From the IMG/VR virus record IMGVR_UViG_3300030012_002976, positions 1 to 46,362 of that record: a stretch of DNA of 46,362 nt, one strand, 5' to 3'. Positions 15,612-20,903 of the stretch are shown here, in pieces. Within the stretch, counting starts at the first letter, position 1. Every line of letters starts with the position of its first letter. This DNA comes from a virus. A model generated the notes under the pieces. It made no database searches. It was not told the origin of the DNA and saw only the letters and a program-made list of their open reading frames with translations. The translations under genes and the position numbers were made by a program.

Positions 15612-15635
15612 AAAAAAATTTTGCAAAATTTTTTT
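15612..15635. repeat. 24-base A/T palindrome before terL
   Basis: Seven A, four T, then GC, then four A and seven T make a perfect palindrome just 11 bases before the terminase start codon. It could be a bent protein-binding site or a weak mRNA hairpin masking the poor ribosome site. Nothing else explains it. Confidence 0.5.
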
Positions 15636-15674
15636 AGTTATGTTTTTGAAACCTCAAAGTATTTTACGGCTACG

Positions 15675-15727
15675 ATTATCTAAATCTTTGTATAAATCCG
15701 CATATGTCAAGATTCCTTTTTGTCGCA
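15675..15727 (-). promoter_or_regulatory. Candidate terL promoter of the repeated type
   Basis: Minus strand: TGCGACA (15721-15727), 10 bases, TTGACA (15705-15710), exactly 24 bases, GATAAT (15675-15680). This matches the 24-base spacing of the accessory cassettes, but the half-site is 7 bases further away. It would give a leader of about 70 bases before terL. The 24-base gap is not standard for sigma70, so activity is uncertain. Confidence 0.4.
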
Positions 15728-15789
15728 GTATAATTTAAAAATAAAAAAAACGCAAATTTCCAAATGTTGTTGGTACCTCTATTGTTGCC

Positions 15790-15854
15790 TGCGACATTTT
15801 GTCGCACCCCTGCGACATTTTGTCGCATGCGAGGAGGTGCGACATTTTGTCGCA
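15790..15854. repeat. Three tandem copies of the TGCGACATTTTGTCGCA palindrome
   Basis: Copies lie at 15790-15806, 15811-15827 and 15838-15854. Each has 7-base arms around TTT; the third extends to 9-base arms (GGTGCGACA). They sit between the small gene ending at 15868 and the terminase promoter, so they could act as a terminator array, an operator cluster or both. Related copies occur at 19715, 19771 and 21081. Confidence 0.8.
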
Positions 15855-15867
15855 CCCCTTAATGGTG

Positions 15868-16098
15868 TTAGTCTAATAACACCATGTAAGCTTCTGCATT
15901 ATGCTTTCTAAAATAGTCAAGATCTTTACGCACCTTGTCCCATAGTTTACTTGCACCGTAGCCTAGTTCCTTGTCCTCTAACGTTGCACCTAATTCATTG
16001 ATAAATATTCTGTCATGAATTATTGCTTCTTCTTTTGTTAACATAACAGACTCGCCGTTGAATCTGTTCTTTCTTTCTTCTGTTCTTTCTTTTGTCAT
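15868..16098 (-). CDS. Small hypothetical protein in cassette A
   Basis: 76 residues from ATG 16098 (MTKERTEERKNRFNGESVML), preceded by GCGAGGAAAT. A longer frame exists, but its first 12 codons would be promoter and leader sequence. The product has LTKEEAIIHDRIFINELGAT and a C-terminal DLDYFRKHNAEAYMVLLD, a pattern I have seen in short marine phage proteins of unknown function. Headed by the regulatory cassette at 16099-16168. Function unknown; position among other single-gene cassettes suggests early expression. Confidence 0.72.
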   Translation of the reverse strand: MTKERTEERKNRFNGESVMLTKEEAIIHDRIFINELGATLEDKELGYGASKLWDKVRKDLDYFRKHNAEAYMVLLD

Positions 16099-16168
16099 AT
16101 TTCCTCGCTTTGTTATGGACCTATTATAGCACAATCACGATGCAATTGCCATTGTCAACATTGTCGCA
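16099..16168 (-). promoter_or_regulatory. Regulatory cassette A
   Basis: Minus strand order: half-site TGCGACA (16162-16168), three bases, TTGACA (16153-16158), 24 bases, TATAAT (16123-16128) within TGCTATAATAGG, then a 24-base leader with GCGAGGAAAT directly before ATG. The same 71-base layout occurs three more times. TGCTATAAT is a perfect extended -10. The upstream half of the cassette overlaps the last codons of the next gene (16135-16542). Confidence 0.75.
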
Positions 16169-16542
16169 CCATGTTTAATATAACCTTTTAAATATTTCAT
16201 ACATTCTGTTTTATTTAATAAATATCCATCCAATGTTGGTTTCATTAATGGGCATTTATCATCATGTCCAAAACCTGTAACCGCATGAACTATTTCATGA
16301 AATACAATATTTCTTAATGCGTCCTGGCTCATGTCAACTGCTCTTTTTGTAATCCAAATTTGTTTCTTACTTAATTTGGCTACACCTAAAACATTGTGAT
16401 TTCTAGCCTCACCAATTCTAACTTCTATTCTAGGTAAATCTTTAATTTCTTTTTTTGCTTCGTAGATTAATTCAATAACTTGTCTTCTTAGTTTGTATAC
16501 TGCGTCGTTCATCTTGAAGTTTTTTATTTGTTTTGTTTTCAT
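16135..16542 (-). CDS. Putative zinc metallopeptidase (HEXXH)
   Basis: 135 residues from ATG 16542 (MKTKQIKNFKMNDAVYKLRR); codons upstream are promoter sequence. A zinc-protease motif HEIVHAVTGFGH lies at 82-93 (HExxH with Glu as base and a possible third His at 93) followed by DDKCPLM. The preceding strand QIWITKRAVD and helix LRNIVFHEIVH fit SprT/WLM-like minimal metallopeptidases. Such proteins in phages are of unknown target. The last residues (ATMLTMAIAS) are encoded by the next cassette's promoter, so coding and control overlap. Confidence 0.7.
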   Translation of the reverse strand: MKTKQIKNFKMNDAVYKLRRQVIELIYEAKKEIKDLPRIEVRIGEARNHNVLGVAKLSKKQIWITKRAVDMSQDALRNIVFHEIVHAVTGFGHDDKCPLMKPTLDGYLLNKTECMKYLKGYIKHGATMLTMAIAS

Positions 16543-16612
16543 CTTTCCTCGCTTTGTTATGGACCTATTATAGCACAATGGCGCCGTAGGCGCCATTGTC
16601 AATATTGTCGCA
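16543..16612 (-). promoter_or_regulatory. Regulatory cassette B with 10-bp palindrome
   Basis: TGCGACA (16606-16612), three bases, TTGACA (16597-16602), 24 bases, TATAAT (16567-16572), leader and GCGAGGAAAG before ATG. Arms CAATGGCGCC (16576-16585) and GGCGCCATTG (16589-16598) around a 3-base loop fill the spacer. The palindrome could end transcription of the upstream gene or bind a dimeric regulator over the promoter. Confidence 0.75.
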
Positions 16613-16614
16613 GG

Positions 16615-16743
16615 TTAGTCCTCATAAAACTCTGGGTCATCTGGCATAATATCTATATCTTCCATATATGCCTCCACAGACTCTTCCCACATTATCTGCT
16701 CATGTACATCCTGCATTAAATCGTAGTCATTTTCGTAATCCAT
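16615..16743 (-). CDS. 42-residue acidic protein in cassette C
   Basis: From ATG 16743, MDYENDYDLMQDVHEQIMWE then a stretch of Asp, Glu and Met ending DDPEFYED. Strongly acidic and probably helical. It has the full 71-base cassette and the shared GCGAGGAAAT ribosome site. Small acidic early phage proteins are often inhibitors or DNA mimics; that is only a guess here. Confidence 0.65.
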   Translation of the reverse strand: MDYENDYDLMQDVHEQIMWEESVEAYMEDIDIMPDDPEFYED

Positions 16744-16813
16744 ATTTCCTCGCTTTGTTATGGTCCTATTATAGCACAATGGCGCCTTAAGCGCCATTGT
16801 CAATATTGTCGCA
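16744..16813 (-). promoter_or_regulatory. Regulatory cassette C with 10-bp palindrome
   Basis: TGCGACA (16807-16813), three bases, TTGACA (16798-16803), 24 bases, TATAAT (16768-16773), same leader and ribosome site. Palindrome arms ACAATGGCGC (16776-16785) and GCGCCATTGT (16791-16800). Compared with cassette B the loop changes while the arms stay paired, which supports selection for the inverted repeat. Confidence 0.75.
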
Positions 16814-16814
16814 G

Positions 16815-16961
16815 TTAAACTTTTGTTCTTTCTTCTTCTAAGTCTTTTAATCTACTTAATTCTTCTTTTAATTTTAATTCTTCTTTTAAAAGAAAAATTT
16901 GCATATCTTTTATTTGAGTTATTCTTGCTAGTATTATTACTTGTTCTTGTTTGTTATCCAT
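16815..16961 (-). CDS. 48-residue coiled-coil protein in cassette D
   Basis: From ATG 16961 with GCGAGGAAAT upstream: MDNKQEQVIILARITQIKDM then LLKEELKLKEELSRLKDLEE. Leucines at 7-residue spacing suggest a short parallel coiled coil. It is too short for most gene callers but has a full cassette and a stop just before the next cassette. Possibly a dimeric regulator or inhibitor; no DNA-binding motif is visible. Confidence 0.65.
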   Translation of the reverse strand: MDNKQEQVIILARITQIKDMQIFLLKEELKLKEELSRLKDLEEERTKV

Positions 16962-17031
16962 ATTTCCTCGCTTTGTTATGTGCCCATTATAGCATTAATG
17001 GGCACATAAGTACATTATCAACTTTGTCGCA
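16962..17031 (-). promoter_or_regulatory. Regulatory cassette D with 13-bp palindrome
   Basis: TGCGACA (17025-17031), three bases, TTGATA (17016-17021), 24 bases, TATAAT (16986-16991), same distance to ATG as A-C. Here the palindrome arms TATGTGCCCATTA (16977-16989) and TAATGGGCACATA (16996-17008) straddle the -10 itself. The arm sequence differs completely from cassettes B and C, so the pairing rather than the sequence is kept. Confidence 0.75.
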
Positions 17032-17326
17032 CCTCAATATTCCAATGACTCCAACCATATTGGCTTGTTTCTTTTTTTGGGTCCTCGATTTCTGTTTCGA
17101 GAGGCTCGGTCCTTGGGTACATATTAATAAACTGTTCCCAATGTTCATACATGAAATCATTCCAACAACCTTGACCACAAAAATGCGACCACATATTATT
17201 GGCATTCCATTGCGTTTCTTTTATTTTTCGAGTCCTTAAAACTTTATGCCCCTTGACACCTCGGACTCGGTCTGTCGTTGTTTTCTCATGGCATTTTGGT
17301 CCATGACACCAATTATAATCACTCAT
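17018..17326 (-). CDS. Zinc-finger-like small protein
   Basis: 102 residues from ATG 17326, with GGAG upstream and a 4-base ATGA overlap with the previous stop. MSDYNWCHGPKCHEKTTTDR gives Cys at 7 and 12; WSHFCGQGCWNDFMYEHW gives Cys at 50 and 54. Two Cys pairs suggest a treble-clef or zinc-ribbon fold. The remainder is polar (PRTEPLETEIEDPKKE). The last codons run into cassette D. Function unknown; it is co-transcribed with the 62-residue gene before it. Confidence 0.7.
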   Translation of the reverse strand: MSDYNWCHGPKCHEKTTTDRVRGVKGHKVLRTRKIKETQWNANNMWSHFCGQGCWNDFMYEHWEQFINMYPRTEPLETEIEDPKKETSQYGWSHWNIEVRQS

Positions 17327-17511
17327 TTAATACTCCATGTGTCGGTTGCATTTCTGTACTCATTCTTATCCACATCAAAATAAGTCATGATTAAACGACC
17401 TGCTTTTGAAGTCCAATATCTGCATTGGTCTGTCCATAACGCATTTCTAGTAATTGTCTTTTTATCTTTTGCTGAGTAGTAAGTCACAGTAAAAGGTTTA
17501 TTCTTTAACAT
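17323..17511 (-). CDS. Small hypothetical protein in cassette F
   Basis: 62 residues from ATG 17511 (MLKNKPFTVTYYSAKDKKTI), with GCGAGGAAAT upstream; earlier in-frame codons are promoter. The product is beta-rich with many aromatic residues (LWTDQCRYWTSKAGRLIMTYF) like a small one-domain fold. Overlaps the following zinc-finger-like gene by four bases. No family recognised. Confidence 0.7.
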   Translation of the reverse strand: MLKNKPFTVTYYSAKDKKTITRNALWTDQCRYWTSKAGRLIMTYFDVDKNEYRNATDTWSIK

Positions 17512-17586
17512 ATTTCCTCGCTTTCTTTTGTTATGAGGGCAGTATAGCACAACTGCCCTCATAAGTACATTTACATTATTGTCGCA
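17512..17586 (-). promoter_or_regulatory. Regulatory cassette F with palindrome over the -10
   Basis: TGCGACA (17580-17586), three bases, poor hexamer ATGTAA (17571-17576), 24 bases, TATACT (17541-17546) in TGTGCTATACT, then a leader five bases longer than in A-D. The palindrome TATGAGGGCAGT / ACTGCCCTCATA flanks the -10. The half-site overlaps the last codons (SATIM) of the gene ending at 17571. Confidence 0.65.
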
Positions 17587-18518
17587 CTTTGTTGTTGCTT
17601 ATAAAATGCGATTTTTTCTTCTCTAGTCATCTCAACCTTATCTTCCAAAAGACTTGCCAAATTCTCAGGACTATAAACTGATAATGCTAAACTGCTACTC
17701 TCATTCAAGATACTTTCATTAAGAGCAACCCCTAACTTATCAGCAAGAGATTTGGCTTGGTCAAAGTATCGGTAAGATTTTAAACCCAACCTCAACTTCT
17801 TCATCTTCTCATTGACATAACTAAATATACTTTCATGCGCCTCAACCAATTTCTCTTGCGCTATTTTAAATTGATTTAAAACATTGAAAGTAGTTTCATC
17901 AACTGCAAAATTACGAGTATGACAATAACTTGAGCCGACAACCCAAAGTTTAAAATCATTTTCCCATTCTGCATTTGGTTTTATGAATGACTTATCCTCG
18001 TTAGATGAATTACGATAACCGAGCCATTTATCACAAGCGTTTTCTTCCTCGTAATATCTAGGGTTTCGTCTTTCATCTTTCCATTCATACAAGAAGTCAG
18101 GGTTATGCCCTTTCTCTTTTAACTCGTTCCGATAATAGGCATAGCCGAAACTTCTTGTTGGCTCTAAACCAAAATCAACATTGACACTATCATAGTCATC
18201 AACTTTATTTCCCTCATCATCAACTTTTGTAAATGAGTATCTAAAGTTAAAGCAGTTATCATGGTATAACTCCCCACCACTACTGCCATACTTATTTGAC
18301 ATTCTACGAATTGTATCAACATCTTCTTGTGGTTGATGTGTTCTTACAATCTTTTCAACCAACTCTTTCATGGTTGATCTTAAAGAATTGTAATTCTCTT
18401 TAGCAAGATTATAATTTTGAATAACCTTACTATCTTCTCTTTCCCAATGCGATTGAAATACATTTGCTATTGAATTTCTTTTTTCTGCATTGAGTGTCAA
18501 TCGTTTTTCTTTTGACAT
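17571..18518 (-). CDS. 315-residue hypothetical protein
   Basis: From ATG 18518 (MSKEKRLTLNAEKRNSIANV) with GAAAGCGAGG upstream; the in-frame codons before it are leader. The N-terminal half is helical (FQSHWEREDSKVIQNYNLAK) and the middle is rich in Tyr, Asp and Glu (DNCFNFRYSFTKVDDEGNKV, RRNPRYYEEENACDKWLGYR). A C-terminal helical region ends EKIAFYKQQQSATIM. No catalytic motif or membrane segment is recognised. It is the largest gene of the accessory cluster and is led by an extended -10 promoter with a stem-loop. Confidence 0.7.
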   Translation of the reverse strand: MSKEKRLTLNAEKRNSIANVFQSHWEREDSKVIQNYNLAKENYNSLRSTMKELVEKIVRTHQPQEDVDTIRRMSNKYGSSGGELYHDNCFNFRYSFTKVDDEGNKVDDYDSVNVDFGLEPTRSFGYAYYRNELKEKGHNPDFLYEWKDERRNPRYYEEENACDKWLGYRNSSNEDKSFIKPNAEWENDFKLWVVGSSYCHTRNFAVDETTFNVLNQFKIAQEKLVEAHESIFSYVNEKMKKLRLGLKSYRYFDQAKSLADKLGVALNESILNESSSLALSVYSPENLASLLEDKVEMTREEKIAFYKQQQSATIM

Positions 18519-18543
18519 ATATTTTACCTCGCTTTCTATATTT

Positions 18544-18584
18544 ATTATAACAAATGATTGTGGCGAAATTAAGTCGCCACAATC
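18544..18584 (-). promoter_or_regulatory. Hairpin plus extended -10 before the 315-residue gene
   Basis: Arms GATTGTGGCGA (18556-18566) and TCGCCACAATC (18574-18584) form an 11-bp stem; six bases later comes TGTTATAAT, a perfect extended -10 (18544-18549 for TATAAT). The pair looks like a terminator for the gene ending at 18600 fused to a promoter for the next gene. A similar GTGGCG stem and extended -10 follows the capsid gene. Confidence 0.65.
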
Positions 18585-18599
18585 TTTTTTGAAAAACAA

Positions 18600-18806
18600 T
18601 TAACCAAATAAGGTTTTTTGTTTTTCTTCTTTTTCCTCAACAACTACCTCAGGAAATGGTACAATTTTTAAAGTTTCATGTCCCTTTTTCAAGACCTCTA
18701 ATGCGTTCTTTTTTTCCATTGCGTCTTGATAGTCTGTTGTTGAGTATGACACAGTAAAAGAGGGCTCTAATGTTTCATAAGAGTATTTCTTAATTACTAA
18801 GTACAT
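18600..18806 (-). CDS. Small hypothetical protein
   Basis: 68 residues from ATG 18806 (MYLVIKKYSYETLEPSFTVS), whose ATG overlaps the TAA of the upstream gene. Beta-rich start, a helical middle (DYQDAMEKKNALEVLKKG) and an acidic Lys-rich end (VVVEEKEEKQKTLFG). It follows the 61-residue gene as the second cistron of a short operon ended by the hairpin at 18556. Function unknown. Confidence 0.7.
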   Translation of the reverse strand: MYLVIKKYSYETLEPSFTVSYSTTDYQDAMEKKNALEVLKKGHETLKIVPFPEVVVEEKEEKQKTLFG

Positions 18807-18991
18807 TACTTTCTTCTCTTTCTGTACCTGAAAGGTTTCCAAATATAAATGCCAACTTCTTCAGGTACATAGAAATCAACATCATCTATTATACTTTCAC
18901 TTTCCCAAATATCTTTGTGAAAATTGAAAGTAATTGAGGGTACATTACATACCTCACAATTTATTTTTATATGATCGTTTTTAACTTTCAT
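18806..18991 (-). CDS. Small protein, possibly from a leaderless mRNA
   Basis: 61 residues, MKVKNDHIKINCEVCNVPSI, with one CxxC pair at 12-15, an acidic middle and a basic end (FRYRKRRK). A TATAAT lies only six bases before the ATG, so the transcript would begin at or near the start codon; no ribosome site is present. First gene leftward from the divergent control region. Function unknown. Confidence 0.68.
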   Translation of the reverse strand: MKVKNDHIKINCEVCNVPSITFNFHKDIWESESIIDDVDFYVPEEVGIYIWKPFRYRKRRK

Positions 18992-18997
18992 GAGATA

Positions 18998-19062
18998 ATT
19001 ATACTAAAACAATGTGGCAAGAATGTGTCCAAACAAAAAATATTTTTGGACAGATTGTCGCA
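18998..19062 (-). promoter_or_regulatory. Leftward promoter region with half-site and hairpin
   Basis: TATAAT at 18998-19003 (minus). Upstream lie inverted arms TGTCCAAA (19026-19033) and TTTGGACA (19045-19052) and then a TGCGACA half-site (19056-19062). The order half-site, palindrome, -10 is the same as in the cassettes, with a different -35 region (TTGGAC, 23 bases before TATAAT). Confidence 0.5.
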
Positions 19063-19142
19063 CCTAAATATACATGGGTATATTATTCCCGACCAGCCCA
19101 CCCCTATTATATCACAAAAAAAGAGAAACGTATATTCACCAA

Positions 19143-19219
19143 ATTGTCGCACCTGCGACAATCTTGACCAATTCTTTTTTCTTCTTTGACACATTGTTGC
19201 CACAATCTTTTGTTATAAT
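19143..19219 (+). promoter_or_regulatory. Rightward promoter region with paired half-sites
   Basis: ATTGTCGCA (19143-19151), two bases, TGCGACAAT (19154-19162) is a perfect inverted pair of half-sites; TTGACC follows three bases after the second, then TTGACA (19186-19191) and, 22 bases on, TGTTATAAT (TATAAT 19214-19219), an extended -10. A small leader hairpin GTATTC/GAATAC (19226-19242) and AAAGCGAG precede the gene at 19258. It is the plus-strand mirror of the leftward cassettes. Confidence 0.6.
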
Positions 19220-19257
19220 AGTTTCGTATTCAAAAAGAATACAGAAAGCGAGAAAGT

Positions 19258-19443
19258 ATGCCGAGATATAAAGTTCATTATACTGCCGATGTTTGGGAGT
19301 ATGTAATAGTAGAGGCGGACTCAAAAGAGAAAGCTCAAGAACTTTTTGAAAAACATGATGATGAATACTTTGAGGCTAGAGAAGATGAACCCGAGCCTCA
19401 AGGTATGGAAAATGTCAAAGTCGATATGGTTGAAGAGATTTAA
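19258..19443 (+). CDS. Small acidic hypothetical protein
   Basis: 61 residues, MPRYKVHYTADVWEYVIVEA, then DSKEKAQELFEKHDDEYFEA and an acidic tail. The beta-alpha pattern with Tyr-x-Val-x-Tyr start resembles tiny one-domain phage proteins; no name can be given. It has its own strong promoter and uses the same GAAAGCGAG leader as the opposite-strand cassettes. It is followed by the folded non-coding segment. Confidence 0.7.
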   Translation: MPRYKVHYTADVWEYVIVEADSKEKAQELFEKHDDEYFEAREDEPEPQGMENVKVDMVEEI

Positions 19444-19448
19444 AAATT

Positions 19449-19669
19449 GGTTCAGGTTACTTTAGAATTAAAGCTATAGACCTGAACCACGGGACAGATC
19501 CAGTGTCACACCGCTCGCCTCCATGAGCCGTCTTCACTGGATGCTGATCCCTGGTCCCTTGGGAGAGTATTCGCGATGCTCCATAATGCGCAGATTGCTC
19601 AAGGGACCTGGGATCAGTTGGCAATACCGCCACCAGGCTAATGGTCCAGGCCAGGACCTGCAACCTGAA
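19449..19669 (+). ncRNA. Candidate structured RNA, unknown class
   Basis: This GC-richer segment has no convincing gene but a dense set of complementary arms: GGTTCAGGT 19449-19457 with 19480-19488 (nested CTTTA/TAAAG); ATCCAGTG 19498-19505 with 19535-19542 (nested GCTC/GAGC); an 18-bp arm 19544-19561 with 19600-19617 (one mismatch), capped by GAGTAT/ATGCTC; and GGTCC/GGACC 19643-19658. TTCAGGTT (19451-19458) can instead pair with AACCTGAA (19662-19669), closing the whole element. It follows a plus-strand gene and precedes a terminator-like hairpin at 19711. I recognise no known RNA class. Confidence 0.55.
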
Positions 19670-19710
19670 GTAAGGGACGCCTACTGGTCACCTTTCTTGG
19701 TTATGTTAAT

Positions 19711-19735
19711 GTCCTGCGACATTTTGTCGCAGGAC
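19711..19735 (+). terminator. 25-base palindrome, terminator-like
   Basis: GTCCTGCGACA and TGTCGCAGGAC pair over 11 bp around TTT, followed by ATTTTGTCTT. It contains the 17-base palindrome seen at 15790 and is the longest-armed copy. It would end a plus-strand transcript carrying the 19258 gene and the structured segment, but could equally be an operator. Confidence 0.6.
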
Positions 19736-19756
19736 ATTTTGTCTTCTTGACCGAGT

Positions 19757-19847
19757 GTCAAGCAACAAGCTGCGACATTTTGTCGCGCGACAATTTAGGG
19801 AGTAGACAGAGTTTCAAGCAACAAGCGTCAAGCAACAAGCTGCGACA
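19757..19847. repeat. CAAGC repeats joined to TGCGACA palindromes
   Basis: GTCAAGCAACAAGC occurs at 19757-19770 and 19827-19840, with TCAAGCAACAAGC at 19814-19826. Two copies run straight into TGCGACA (19771 and 19841); the first continues as the near-complete palindrome 19771-19787. The 19690-19916 gap holds these repeats, the palindromes and the promoter of the next gene, and no good coding frame. Confidence 0.75.
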
Positions 19848-19886
19848 ATGTTGCAAGTATAAAAATTAAAAAATTTTTGTTAAAAT
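19841..19886 (+). promoter_or_regulatory. Plus-strand copy of the regulatory cassette
   Basis: TGCGACA (19841-19847), three bases, TTGCAA (19851-19856), exactly 24 bases, TAAAAT (19881-19886) in TGTTAAAAT, an extended -10. The spacing is identical to the leftward cassettes although the spacer sequence is unrelated. It drives the gene at 19917 through a 30-base leader ending AAAGGAAAAC. Confidence 0.65.
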
Positions 19887-19916
19887 ATTGTTTTTAATTT
19901 TTACAGAAAGGAAAAC

Positions 19917-20126
19917 ATGAACGACAATATGAAGTACACAAAAATGTTGATTGACCAACAGCACTCTGTTTTGGTTGATGTTATTAATTATCTGGACCAG
20001 ATAAGTCATAGCGACACGCACATCAGGCACAAGGTTGATGTAGTGTTAAATCATTTTACGCACGTTAATAAAAAATCAACAGAAGAAATTGAAGAAGTTG
20101 AAGGAGGAAAAGATGAAGACAGATGA
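19917..20126 (+). CDS. Small helical hypothetical protein
   Basis: 69 residues, MNDNMKYTKMLIDQQHSVLV followed by DVINYLDQISHSDTHIRHKV and an acidic tail EEIEEVEGGKDEDR. Clear AAGGA ribosome site. Almost all helix, with His-rich middle. Ends 14 bases inside the GP88-like gene, whose ribosome site (GAAGGAGG) is embedded in its last codons. Function unknown. Confidence 0.72.
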   Translation: MNDNMKYTKMLIDQQHSVLVDVINYLDQISHSDTHIRHKVDVVLNHFTHVNKKSTEEIEEVEGGKDEDR

Positions 20127-20715
20127 AGCATTGAAAATTGTTGGAGGGCTGTCAAAGCCCTCTAAGATGCCTGGATGGGCCTACGGGTTACCAGCTAAGG
20201 AGTGCAAAACAGGTAAGAAGCTTAGATACATTGAAGGCAGCACTTGCTACGGCTGTTATGCATTGAAGGGCTGCTACGTCTTTGAAGTAGTTCAGGCTGC
20301 ACAATACAGGAGACTGGAAGCAACGAAGAGCGCGAGCTGGGTTGATGCAATGGCACAATTGATCAATTCAAAAAAATCAAAATATTTTAGATGGCACGAC
20401 AGCGGCGACGTTCAGGATCTGGACCATTTGATGAAGATCTTTGAAGTGTGTGAGCTGTCCCCTGGCGTTAAACACTGGATGCCTACACGGGAGGCCTGGG
20501 TCAAAAAATATTTAAAAGATAAACCTGCAAATTTGGTGATCAGGTTTTCTATGCCAATGGTAGACCAGGCTGCAGCTAACAGCTGGCCAAACACGTCAAC
20601 GGTTGTGTCTGGTGCTGGTAGAACGTGTCCAGCCCCTGATCAAAATAATGAGTGTAAAGACTGTAGAGCGTGCTGGGACAGTGATGTCCATAACATCGCA
20701 TATGGTAAACACTAA
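20113..20715 (+). CDS. Cys-rich GP88-like phage protein
   Basis: 200 residues from ATG 20113, six bases after GGAGG. Motifs: STCYGCYALKGCY (Cys 45, 48, 54), FRWHDSGDVQD (His 95, Asp 99), HWMPTREAW, and a C-terminal CPAPDQNNECKDCRACW (Cys 172, 181, 184, 187). This layout matches a phage family I know as GP88/DUF7227-like. The two Cys clusters may bind an iron-sulphur centre or zinc; a radical-SAM-like origin has been suggested by the CxxCY pattern in related families but is inference here. Codon use is GC-richer than in the replication genes. Confidence 0.7.
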   Translation: MKTDEALKIVGGLSKPSKMPGWAYGLPAKECKTGKKLRYIEGSTCYGCYALKGCYVFEVVQAAQYRRLEATKSASWVDAMAQLINSKKSKYFRWHDSGDVQDLDHLMKIFEVCELSPGVKHWMPTREAWVKKYLKDKPANLVIRFSMPMVDQAAANSWPNTSTVVSGAGRTCPAPDQNNECKDCRACWDSDVHNIAYGKH

Positions 20716-20903
20716 TGAAAAAAACAAAATATACTTTTATGTATCGATCCAGCTGCGGGCATCTTATGCGGCCTGAATCATTTTTAAATATTAACAAAGG
20801 GCGCACGCTGTCAAGCAGCCAGCTGCGGGCCCTGGGTATAACAAAGGTAAAAACTAATGGTCTGGTATCACCCGAAGCACTACAAAGAACTGGAAAAGAT
20901 TAG
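20715..20903 (+). CDS. Small hypothetical protein coupled to the GP88-like gene
   Basis: 62 residues, MKKTKYTFMYRSSCGHLMRP, starting in a TAATG overlap with the preceding stop. The middle is encoded by sequence resembling the CAAGC repeats (TLSSSQLRALGI). Its end overlaps the next frame by 47 bases. Coupling supports translation; composition gives no function. Confidence 0.5.
   Translation: MKKTKYTFMYRSSCGHLMRPESFLNINKGRTLSSSQLRALGITKVKTNGLVSPEALQRTGKD

Noticed and set aside
15790-15854. A short CRISPR array from the three palindromic repeats
   Set aside because: Spacing between copies is only 4 and 10 bases, far too short for spacers, and no cas genes are present.
16823-17239. A 138-codon plus-strand frame rich in Leu and Phe
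   Set aside because: It lies opposite two supported minus-strand genes (16815-16961, 17018-17326) and their cassette, has no ribosome site, and its hydrophobicity is the reverse complement of Lys/Glu-rich coding sequence.
19523-19750. A 75-codon plus-strand frame and a 68-codon minus-strand frame (19457-19663) across the folded segment
   Set aside because: Neither has a ribosome site, both have compositions unlike neighbouring proteins, and both run across strong inverted repeats.
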